Shown piece by piece: positions 20,601 through 26,994 of a DNA stretch of 64,000 nucleotides. The notes under the pieces are model-generated. The model had not been told where the DNA came from. It searched no databases and was given only the letters and a program-made list of their open reading frames with translations. Source of the stretch: Gammaproteobacteria bacterium HGW-Gammaproteobacteria-15. Its GTDB lineage: Bacteria; Pseudomonadota; Gammaproteobacteria; Enterobacterales; Alteromonadaceae. The position numbers and the translations under genes are program-made. The first letter of the stretch is position 1, and each line of letters starts with the position of its first letter. The DNA lies in NCBI GenBank assembly GCA_002840125.1, contig PGZF01000005.1, forward strand, positions 248,001 to 312,000, in the 5' to 3' direction.

Positions 20601-22207
20601 CCACTAATATTGGCGGTACCTTTGACTTTATTCTGCGCAATCTGCCAACTGCCGGTGCAAGTTATGCGCTGGTGTTACCACAGCGGCAACCTGTGCCACA
20701 AAATGCCGTTTACCGCAAATACACCCAGGCCAATGGCTGGACTAACTTTGTACAAAACGAGCGTAACCAGTTGTTCAGCGCCGCTGGCGAGCCGGGTTTC
20801 TGCCCGCCGCCGGGTGACAGCAGCTGGCAGGCTGGTTTAAATGCAGGCCACTGGTGTGTGCAGTTGCAGATAGAAGATGGCGGTGCAAACGATGCTGACG
20901 GCCTGGCTAATGGCACTATTGTTGACCCGGGCGGTGTAGCCGTTGTACTAAATGGCAATCAGCTACCTGTGGCGGTAGACGATAGTTACTCCGTGCAATG
21001 GAACCAAAACCATACACTGGAGGTATTGCAAAATGACACCGATCCGGATGGCGATACGCTAAGCATTAATCAGGCAGCCGCCGCTTTTGGTAATGTCAGC
21101 ATCAGTGATGACGGCCTGACATTGCTGTATACCCCGGCGCAGGACTTTATCGGCACGGATACCCTTAGCTACGGCGTCAGCGATGGCAATAACGGTAGCG
21201 CCAGTGCAACGGTTACGGTGGCGGTGTATTTCAACAGGCCACCAGTTGTAACTAATGCTACTGCCAGTACCAACGATAAAACAGCGATTGACATTGATGT
21301 GCTGGCCAATGCCAGCGATCCGGATGGCGACGCGCTTGTTATTAGCAGCGCCAGCGCACAAAACGGCACGGTAACAATCACTGCAGCACAAACCCTGCGT
21401 TATACCCCGCAAGCAGGCTTTGCCGGTACTGATACCATCAGCTTTACGGTAACTGACAACCGCGGCGGCAGCGTTAATGGCACAGTGACAATTTCTATAA
21501 CGGCTTATGAGGTTATTACAGTGGTAAATAAATCGTCTGGTGGCGCGGTAAATGGCTGGCCCATGTTGTTACTGGCGTGTATGGCGGTTATTCGTCAGCG
21601 TAAAGCGCTACTAAAACCGGTATTGATCTTGGCTGCGCTATTTAGCTGCAATACCCAGGCTCACTGGTCGGTTGATACTTTTTTTGGCAAAAGCACCACT
21701 AAGCAATCGGCCAGTGAGATCAGCCAGCAGCTGCCGTCAGGTACCGAGCTGCTGCAATATGATGACAGCGGTAAAAGCTGGGCACTGGGGCTGAGTTATT
21801 ATTTCACGCCCCGGCTGGCAGTTCAGGCACATTATATTGATTTAGGCGATGCCAGTGTCAGCATGCGCGGCGAAACGCTCACCCCTGAGGCGTTTCATCA
21901 GGCAGTATCTGACATTGGCCCGATGCTGGCAAAAGGTGTACGCAGCGGCTTGTCTTATCACGTATGGCAACATGCCGGTTGGTCGGCTACTGTGCAGGCT
22001 GGCGTATTTGCCTGGAACAGCGAAACCAACAGCACCGCCGGTGACAACCTGATCCGCTATAAAACCAGCGACACCGACATCTACTGGGCACTTGGTGCCA
22101 GTTATGCACTGGACGAGCACATCGCCTTACAAGCTGTGTTTAACCGCTATCATCTGGAAGGTAATAAAGCCGACAATATTATGCTCGGTGTCAGTTATTC
22201 GTTTTAA
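14690..22207 (+). CDS. Giant DUF4347 surface protein with repeats, GlyGly-CTERM-like signal and C-terminal outer-membrane barrel
   Basis: 2505 residues. Order seen (approximate residues): extended signal peptide ending FSAQA (46); DUF4347 (54-205, with IHLISHGRDGE and YGCQVAAG); a 240-residue domain often following DUF4347; two near-identical Ig-like repeats (455-675); another Ig-like domain; alternating fibronectin-III and QTITFxNPGAQNF modules (794-1417); cadherin-like and VDDNF...VLANDTDPD domains (to about 1600); HYR- and Calx-beta-like parts; a choice-of-anchor U-like domain (1921-2090); two more cadherin-like domains; then SSGGAVNGWPMLLLACMAVIRQRK (split here only by description: about 2281-2304), resembling GlyGly-CTERM. 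Unusually it continues into a second signal-like helix and an eight-stranded OmpA-type barrel ending in SYSF. Probably an adhesin or matrix protein. Start: AAGGAAATACT upstream. Confidence 0.85.
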   Translation: MSRSDYSFCSRMKNFAATALNINRLSRCLLLCSLSLVTMSFSAQAAEQSLPVNKTTWIFVDPAVKDHQQLLGDLPAGAELRILQADRDGFSQIAEELYGQRDIAQIHLISHGRDGEIQAGNTWLSADSIDNGRNHLAFIGEALATNGSIYIYGCQVAAGVKGKALLNTIASITNASIAASDDWTGDAKQGGNWQLETVIGTVQANTLPINKSYPHLLNTINAGDMVVLGWNSFNDTVTFASLVNIPAGTVIKITDKGWDQATDAFTTPSTGDGIVTWTTSSPVNSGDIFQLFLEGSDGPPTATLTNVTTSTDLTGDISTNGFTVTDPMNTVGDSIFIYQDADNNPYFIFGMNNSAGTVDASNWNTSVAITLRDSMLPNGSGSQNALTNGTDAIGLPGGASQQDNVQYTGPTTSADKATWLNRVTNVSNWTGDNTGATTTSVGTDGGSFMAISSSPTVTDGNISISGATGTGGAYKIGDTISATWNNTGAGDNNAGITGVTADFSQFGGGAAVAATNNASTWIASYTITAGAIDATNRNVSITASNANGSTTTADTSNATVDNVAPTVTDARISISGGTGAGGAYIIGDTVTASWNNTAGGDNNSDTISGVTVNFSQFGGGTVAASNNANTWTATYTIVAGAIEASARNVSVTATDNAGNATTAADTSNADVDNTAPVVASVNVPANGIYLANQNLDFTVNTNENIVLDTNGGTPGIALTVGVTTRYAIYLSGSGTSAVVFRYTVQSGDLDANGITVAGVIDANGGTLKDSAGNNMNLVLNNVGSTAAVLVDGLTAPDAPTIGTAVAGNAQASVTFTAPGNNGGSAITTYTATASPGGATGNCAGPAACAITVNGLTNGTAYTFTVTATNTKGTSVASAASNAVTPKGEQTITFANPGAQNFGTSPTLTATSSAGAGYAVSFSSVTAGVCTITSGGTLTFVTAGSCTINADQPGDAAINAATTVSQTFMVNAVVPGAPTVATATAGDTQATVAFTAPANTGGTTITGYTVTSNPGGFTGTGAGSPITVSGLTNGVAYTFTVTATNSAGTGAASAASNSITPASPQTITFNNPGAQNFGTTPTLTATSSAGAGYTVTFTSSTPGVCTITSGGTLTFVTAGTCTVNADQAGDSSFLPASQVSRSFTVNPVVPNAPTIGTAIAGDTQASVAFVAPVNIGGAAITGYTVTVNPADVAPVLGASSPIVVTGLTNGQAYTFTVTADNVAGTSPASAASNSVTPAAIQTITFNNPGAQNFATTPTLTATSDSGLTPTFTSSTPAVCTITSGGALTFITAGSCTINADQAGNDSYLAATQVSRTFTVNPVVPGIPTAVVATAGDATASVAFAAPVNTGGVNITGYTVTSNPDGLTASGAGSPLVVNGLTNGTPYTFTVTATNAAGTSTASAASNSVTPTAANTAPEISGTPATSVDHGQAYSFVPTVTDPDGDTLTFSIQNKPTWASFDTATGALTGTPAKEHVGTTTGIVISVSDGEFTASLNAFNLEVINVNAAPVAVDDNFTLPFSNNHTYLLDVLANDTDPDEDSLTITAAKTSIGLVSIQSNKLLFTAPDNFSGTASFSYSITDGELSDMAQVTLQIDGSNPDAPVITAPDNLIINASGLFTKVNVGVATAVDRSGNRLGVSLVNGLPMFAAGRHELYWRATDASGISSTVTQLLQINPLVSLSKPQTVINNSTVTIEVILNGPAPVYPLEVAYSVSGSASAVTEHNLAAGSVQISSGLRASISFDVFADLTTQAEKDIVVTLNSSLNLGANASTTITATEANLAPVVMLEAQQQNQIRLTVGKTAGVVTVAAQVTDPNPGDTVSLQWQADAALTNISADISQFVFDPANLSSGVYQIALTATDNAAEPLSYTAQVYLLVQDVLPVLDGSDSNNNLIPDNVEGLGDSNGNGIPDYLDPGFDCNVMPEQLLTVTQFVAEGEPGICLRKGATAALSNTGGIQLTSADLQWLEPDMQATNIGGTFDFILRNLPTAGASYALVLPQRQPVPQNAVYRKYTQANGWTNFVQNERNQLFSAAGEPGFCPPPGDSSWQAGLNAGHWCVQLQIEDGGANDADGLANGTIVDPGGVAVVLNGNQLPVAVDDSYSVQWNQNHTLEVLQNDTDPDGDTLSINQAAAAFGNVSISDDGLTLLYTPAQDFIGTDTLSYGVSDGNNGSASATVTVAVYFNRPPVVTNATASTNDKTAIDIDVLANASDPDGDALVISSASAQNGTVTITAAQTLRYTPQAGFAGTDTISFTVTDNRGGSVNGTVTISITAYEVITVVNKSSGGAVNGWPMLLLACMAVIRQRKALLKPVLILAALFSCNTQAHWSVDTFFGKSTTKQSASEISQQLPSGTELLQYDDSGKSWALGLSYYFTPRLAVQAHYIDLGDASVSMRGETLTPEAFHQAVSDIGPMLAKGVRSGLSYHVWQHAGWSATVQAGVFAWNSETNSTAGDNLIRYKTSDTDIYWALGASYALDEHIALQAVFNRYHLEGNKADNIMLGVSYSF
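16051..16710 (+). repeat. Tandem duplication of an Ig-like domain within the giant gene
   Basis: Two consecutive units of about 330 bases. Both encode the order SISG-TG-GGAY-IGD-SWNNT-GDNN-FSQFGGG-TWTATYTI-AGAI-NVS. They differ at many synonymous sites, so the duplication is not recent. Confidence 0.8.
17070..18940 (+). repeat. Alternating FN3 / QTITF modules within the giant gene
   Basis: Four fibronectin-III-like units begin near 17075, 17605, 18137 and 18659. Three intervening units begin with QTITF near 17354, 17878 and 18407, giving a period of about 525-530 bases. Cys-x-Ile-Thr-Ser-Gly-Gly (CTITSGG) recurs in each QTITF unit together with a second Cys, giving a likely conserved disulfide. 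Confidence 0.8.
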
Positions 22208-22215
22208 CCAGCAGT

Positions 22216-22235
22216 AAGGCGCCTTAGGGCACCTT
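22216..22235 (+). terminator. Possible weak terminator after the giant gene
   Basis: AAGGCGCC pairs with GGCACCTT apart from one C-A mismatch, with a 4-base loop, followed by TACTTTAG. It begins nine bases after the stop codon. The T run is poor, so this is a weak call. Confidence 0.4.
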
Positions 22236-22323
22236 TACTTTAGCTGCCACGCTTTTACTGGATAGCAAAATGGTTAATACTGGCTTCAGCAGGCGTCCGC
22301 CATGCTGTTAGCCGGAGGCCGCC

Positions 22324-23214
22324 ATGACACTACTAACCAAGCTTAGCCCTGCCCAACGTTTATTCGCACTGTTGCTGCTTTTGCTGGCGCTATGTGCCGG
22401 TATTTATAGCGGTATGCTGCAGCAACGTCTGGTAAACCCGGTGCTGGCGCCGCTGGATGACAGAGCCAGCGCCGCGTTACAACGCAGCTTAATGCTTAGC
22501 AGTGCCTCTTTTGCCACTGCCCGCTTAATTGACCGCGGCATCGCTTTTGTGTCTGAAGCCCAGGTAGGTGTTGGCGTAGCCAGTATAAAACCCGGCCAGC
22601 TGTTAAAACCGTTGCAGGATATGGCGGTACGCTATTCCGACTTAATGGTGCTGGCCATGACGTCCATCGGCCTGCAGCTGTTTTTGCTGGAATTTGGCAA
22701 GCTGGCGGCCCTGCCCCTGTTTGGTACAGGTATTCTGCTGTCAGCCGTTATCTTAGTGCTGGGCCCGGCGAGCTGGCGCAGCACCGCCACCTACCTGTTA
22801 CGTATTTTTATTGCCCTACTGCTGGTTATTCGTATTGGTGTGCCGCTGGCCGCGTTTGGCGTGGCTGAGTTGTCAGACTGGGTGCTGGAACCGCAGCGGG
22901 TAGCCGCAGAGGCGGCGCTTAGCGGTGAAACCGCGGCTTTGCAACGGGTTGATCAGCCACTGCAAGGCAGTGATGAAGGCTCATTAAGCTGGCTGAAGCA
23001 AATGGCCGCGCAGGCAAACGATATGTTTGCCGCAGTTAAAAGTTTTTCCGACAATATGGTAGAAAAACTGATCCAGTTAATAGTGGTGTACAGCCTGCAA
23101 ACTCTGGTATTCCCGCTGTTGTCATTGTGGCTGCTGTGGCACCTTGGCCGTTGGTTTGTGCGCCGGCCTCTGGCGGAAATACCCGCCCCGGCGCACACTG
23201 TACCTACCGCTTAA
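22324..23214 (+). CDS. Inner membrane protein of unknown function
   Basis: A 296-residue protein that I do not recognise. It has an N-terminal hydrophobic segment ([19 protein letters not shown]), then an outward region rich in small residues, a cluster of about four transmembrane segments between residues 105 and 190, a soluble stretch (about 195-245) and a final helix ([18 protein letters not shown]). GGAGG lies just before the ATG, supporting the start. It is convergent with the chemoreceptor gene with a few bases of overlap. Being the next + strand gene after the giant surface protein, it might share its transcript, but nothing links the functions. Confidence 0.7.
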   Translation: MTLLTKLSPAQRLFALLLLLLALCAGIYSGMLQQRLVNPVLAPLDDRASAALQRSLMLSSASFATARLIDRGIAFVSEAQVGVGVASIKPGQLLKPLQDMAVRYSDLMVLAMTSIGLQLFLLEFGKLAALPLFGTGILLSAVILVLGPASWRSTATYLLRIFIALLLVIRIGVPLAAFGVAELSDWVLEPQRVAAEAALSGETAALQRVDQPLQGSDEGSLSWLKQMAAQANDMFAAVKSFSDNMVEKLIQLIVVYSLQTLVFPLLSLWLLWHLGRWFVRRPLAEIPAPAHTVPTA

Positions 23215-24890
23215 ACGCGGAACCGCTGTACCAGGGCACTGAGCCGTTGTTCAATAGTGCCCAGCTCATCGGTCGATTTTGCCAGTTCAGACGCATTATT
23301 TGCTGCCTGATCGGCCAGTTGGGCAATTTCATGAATACTGCGGCTGATATCAGCCGCCACTGCCGTTTGCTGCTCCGCCGCGGTGGCAATCTGAATATTC
23401 ATCTGGGTAATGGTGCTCACTGATTTCGTAATAGTTTGCAGTGACTCGCTGGCTTTATCTGCCTGCGCTACCGTTTGCAGCGATTGCTCCTTACCGCGCT
23501 GCATTACCTGCACCGCATCACGGGTGCCTTGCTGGAACAAATCAATCATCTGCTGAATTTCATTAGTGCTTTGCTGCGTGCGGGTTGCCAGCGTACGCAC
23601 TTCGTCTGCTACGACGGCAAAACCCCGGCCCTGCTCACCGGCACGTGCCGCTTCTATTGCGGCGTTTAACGCCAGTAAGTTGGTTTGCTCAGCAATACCG
23701 CGAATAACATTAACCACTGAGCCAATCTGATCGGCATTAGCACCAAGTTTTTCAATCGCATCACCGGCGCGGTTTACATCATCTGCCAGCTTATTAATCG
23801 AGCTGATGGTAAGCGACACACTTTGCTGGCCGCCAACGGCTTCTTTATCAGCTTCCTGCGCGGCACTGGCCGCTAAACCGGCACTACCGGCTACTTCCTG
23901 CACAGCAGTAGACATCTGATACACCGCTGCAGCCACCTGGGTGGTTTCAGCCTTTTGTCTGCCCGCATCCTGATCGGTTAAACGCACGATTTGCTGCATG
24001 GTAGAAGCGGAATGGCTCAGTGCCAGCACCGCTTGTTTTACTTCATTTACCAGTTGCTGAATTTTCTGCGCAAACTCATTAAAACCGCGCGCAACTTCGC
24101 CCACTTCATCGGAGGTTTCTACCTGCAAGCGCTGGGTTAAATCGCCCTCGCCCTGGCCGATGTTAATCAGTGCCGCTGAGGCTTTTTGCAGTGGCGACAC
24201 CACCAAATTGGCTACAAATAACGCCAGCAGTACCACCAATACCAGCATAACTATGGCGCCGCCGATAATCAGCAGCAGGGTATTACGAATGCGCTCGCTG
24301 ATTTGCGTCTGTTGTTCTGCCACGCGCCGGTCAATATCGTCGATATAAAAACCCGAGCCCAAAATCCAGCGGTTATTATACATTGGCGCGGCATAACCCA
24401 GTTTCGGTGTTAAGCCACCACGGGTTTTCTCATCCCACATATAGGTAACAAAGCCACCGCCTTTTTTACCAGCCTCAATTAAATCGCGGATCAGCAGCAC
24501 TCCGTTAGGATCTTTTAACTCAATCAGGTTACGCCCTTCCAGTGCAGCATTAGATCCATGCACTATATTTACGCCCGCCAGATCATAAACAAACATATAG
24601 CCGTCATCGCTGAACTTCATGGCGCGGATCACTGCCTTGGCAGTATCTAACTGCTCTGCCGACGGTTCCCCGCCGCTAAAATACGGTGCCACTGCAGTTA
24701 TGGCTATAGCGACATGATGCTCCAGTGCATTTTGCTTTTCGTGCATCATATCAGCGCGAAACTGCACAACCTCTGCTTCCCCCATCGAGCGCATCTGGCT
24801 GTATATCAACAGCATCAGTGCTAGTACCACTGTGACTATTGGCAGTACCGCCAGCAGTAGCATTTTATTTTTCAGCTTAAAGTTAAACAT
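23211..24890 (-). CDS. Methyl-accepting chemotaxis protein with single Cache domain
   Basis: 559 residues. Transmembrane helix 1 ([20 protein letters not shown]) is followed by a periplasmic sCache_2-type sensor ([18 protein letters not shown]...[10 protein letters not shown]...[15 protein letters not shown]), transmembrane helix 2 ([20 protein letters not shown]), a HAMP domain ([20 protein letters not shown]) and the signalling hairpin with [15 protein letters not shown]. It relays ligand binding to CheA and the flagellar motor. sCache_2 sensors often bind small organic acids; the ligand here is unknown. ATG 24890 is chosen because CGGAGC lies 7-12 bases upstream; a TTG at 24905 is also in frame. 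Confidence 0.9.
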   Translation of the reverse strand: MFNFKLKNKMLLLAVLPIVTVVLALMLLIYSQMRSMGEAEVVQFRADMMHEKQNALEHHVAIAITAVAPYFSGGEPSAEQLDTAKAVIRAMKFSDDGYMFVYDLAGVNIVHGSNAALEGRNLIELKDPNGVLLIRDLIEAGKKGGGFVTYMWDEKTRGGLTPKLGYAAPMYNNRWILGSGFYIDDIDRRVAEQQTQISERIRNTLLLIIGGAIVMLVLVVLLALFVANLVVSPLQKASAALINIGQGEGDLTQRLQVETSDEVGEVARGFNEFAQKIQQLVNEVKQAVLALSHSASTMQQIVRLTDQDAGRQKAETTQVAAAVYQMSTAVQEVAGSAGLAASAAQEADKEAVGGQQSVSLTISSINKLADDVNRAGDAIEKLGANADQIGSVVNVIRGIAEQTNLLALNAAIEAARAGEQGRGFAVVADEVRTLATRTQQSTNEIQQMIDLFQQGTRDAVQVMQRGKEQSLQTVAQADKASESLQTITKSVSTITQMNIQIATAAEQQTAVAADISRSIHEIAQLADQAANNASELAKSTDELGTIEQRLSALVQRFRV

Positions 24891-25001
24891 AGACAAGCTC
24901 CGCAAAATGGCGATAACAAGTTGATTCTGTTACAGCATAGTGTAAACAATGTGGAAAGAAAGCGGGATGCGACCTTAGTTGATAAGCCTGTTGGCAATGC
25001 C

Positions 25002-25015
25002 TGCATACGTATGCA
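25002..25015. promoter_or_regulatory. MalR-like (LacI-family) operator
   Basis: TGCATACGTATGCA is a perfect 14-bp palindrome with the central CG typical of LacI-family operators. It lies 74 bases before the GH13 start. Near-identical sites precede the GH13 genes at 38.3 and 57.2 kb. No regulator gene is in the window. Confidence 0.7.
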
Positions 25016-25088
25016 CCATAAAAAGGCAAGCCAGCTGTAATACACTCGGCTACTTTACAGCACAAATAGAAAAATACAGGGTAGACAG

Positions 25089-26993
25089 ATGAACAAAACA
25101 GCCACTATTCTGATGCTAAGCCTTGCTGGCAGCATGCTGCTGGCCTGCGGCGGCAAAGCACCGGACCAAGCCATGCCTGTTAAGGCAGAACCCACAGAGC
25201 ATAACGCCAGCATGGTGAATACTGCAGAACATAAAGTGGTGGTATATCAGGTATTCACCCGTTTATTTGGTAACCAGAACACCACCAACACCCCTTGGGG
25301 CACGCTGGAGCAAAACGGTGTCGGCAAATTTGCCGACTTTACGCCGGCAGCACTTAGTGCCATTAAAGCCATGGGCACCAGCCATATCTGGTATACCGGT
25401 GTACCGCACCACGCTCTGGTACGTGATTACAGCGCTTACGGCATAAGCCATGATGACCCGGACGTCATTAAAGGCCGCGCCGGCTCGCCGTATGCAGTAA
25501 AAGACTACTACAACGTTAACCCCGATTTAGCCACCGATCCGGCCAACCGTTTGGCCGAGTTTGAAGCACTGATTAAGCGCACTCACCAGCATGATATGAA
25601 AGTGCTGATTGATATCGTACCCAACCATGTGGCACGCGCTTATCAGTCGTTATCGAACCCGCCAGGTGTTACTGACTTTGGCGCCAATGATGACACCAGC
25701 GTAGAGTACAAGCGCGACAATAACTTTTACTATGTGCCGGGCCAGCCTTTTAATGTGCCGGCATTTCCGGCTGGTTATAAGGTACTGGGCGGCGATGCTC
25801 ACCCGGCAGCCGACGGCAAATTTAACGAAACGCCGGCCAAATGGACCGGCAATGGCTCACGTGCGGCCCAGCCAGATTTTGATGACTGGTACGAAACAGT
25901 AAAAATTAACTATGGTGTAAAACCAGACGGCAGCTACGACTTTGACAAACTGCCAAGCGATTACGCCGATAAAGACTGGCCGGCCCATTACGCCTTTTGG
26001 CAGGGGAAAGACGTACCCGACTCCTGGCTAAAATTTCGCGATATTACGCAGTACTGGCTGGATAAAGGCGTGGATGGCTTTCGCTATGACATGGCCGAAA
26101 TGGTACCGGTAGAATTCTGGAGCTATTTAAACTCGCATATTAAACACAAAAATCCTGATGCTTTTTTATTAGCCGAAGTGTATCAGCCACATTTGTACCG
26201 CGACTATATCCGCTTAGGCAAAATGGATTACCTGTACGACAAGGTCGAGTTTTACGACAGCTTAAAACTGGTGATGCAAGGTAAAGGCCCCACCTCGGCA
26301 CTGGTAGAAACCCAGCAACGAATGGCCGATATTGAACACCATATGCTGCACTTTTTAGAAAACCACGACGAGCAGCGTATTGCCAGCCCGGAATTTGCCG
26401 CTGATGCCAAAAAAGGTATGCCTGCCATGGTAGTGTCCGCCACCATCAGTACATCGCCCACTATGCTGTACTTTGGCCAGGACGTTGGCGAACCGGGCGC
26501 TGACGATGCCGGTTTTGGTAAAGCCAGCCGCACCACTATTTTTGATTACCGGGGCGTACCACACCACCAACGCTGGATGAATGGTGGCAAGTTTGACGGT
26601 GGCGCCTTGTCTGCTGACGAGCTGGCACTGCATAATTTTTATAAAACCCTGCTTAGCTTTACTGCCAGCGCACCGGCGCTAATGGGTACTTATACTGAGC
26701 TGCATAGCGCTAACCTGGCGGCAGGTACGGCCTACAGTGAGCAACAGCTGGCTTTTGCCCGTTATAACGACAGGCAAAAACTGCTGATTGTCAGCCACTT
26801 TAACAGCGAAAATAGCGTAAGTTTTGGTTTAACGCTGCCGGCAGAACTTATCACAACATGGCAATTGGCTGATGGCCAGTACCCACTAACCGACAAGTTA
26901 ACCGATACACAATACACGCTGCAGGTAGCAAACGGCGTGGGCACAGTGGCGCTGCAACTGGCACCGCTGACATCGGTTATTCTGGAGCTTTAA
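25089..26993 (+). CDS. GH13 alpha-amylase family lipoprotein
   Basis: 634 residues with a lipoprotein signal (SMLLAC, lipid Cys at residue 20). The (beta/alpha)8 catalytic domain carries the GH13 triad: nucleophile Asp334 (GFRYDMAE), acid/base Glu363 (LLAEVY) and Asp427 (LENHDEQR), plus IVPNHV as region I. It hydrolyses or rearranges alpha-1,4-glucans, probably at the outer membrane. It is one base from the GH31 gene, so the two form an operon that turns oligosaccharides into glucose, under the operator at 25002. Confidence 0.9.
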   Translation: MNKTATILMLSLAGSMLLACGGKAPDQAMPVKAEPTEHNASMVNTAEHKVVVYQVFTRLFGNQNTTNTPWGTLEQNGVGKFADFTPAALSAIKAMGTSHIWYTGVPHHALVRDYSAYGISHDDPDVIKGRAGSPYAVKDYYNVNPDLATDPANRLAEFEALIKRTHQHDMKVLIDIVPNHVARAYQSLSNPPGVTDFGANDDTSVEYKRDNNFYYVPGQPFNVPAFPAGYKVLGGDAHPAADGKFNETPAKWTGNGSRAAQPDFDDWYETVKINYGVKPDGSYDFDKLPSDYADKDWPAHYAFWQGKDVPDSWLKFRDITQYWLDKGVDGFRYDMAEMVPVEFWSYLNSHIKHKNPDAFLLAEVYQPHLYRDYIRLGKMDYLYDKVEFYDSLKLVMQGKGPTSALVETQQRMADIEHHMLHFLENHDEQRIASPEFAADAKKGMPAMVVSATISTSPTMLYFGQDVGEPGADDAGFGKASRTTIFDYRGVPHHQRWMNGGKFDGGALSADELALHNFYKTLLSFTASAPALMGTYTELHSANLAAGTAYSEQQLAFARYNDRQKLLIVSHFNSENSVSFGLTLPAELITTWQLADGQYPLTDKLTDTQYTLQVANGVGTVALQLAPLTSVILEL

Positions 26994-26994
26994 T

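Noticed and set aside
15724..21412. Many antisense ORFs within the giant gene
   Set aside because: They are shadows produced by the repetitive, Thr/Ala-rich coding strand; none has a ribosome binding site or family match.
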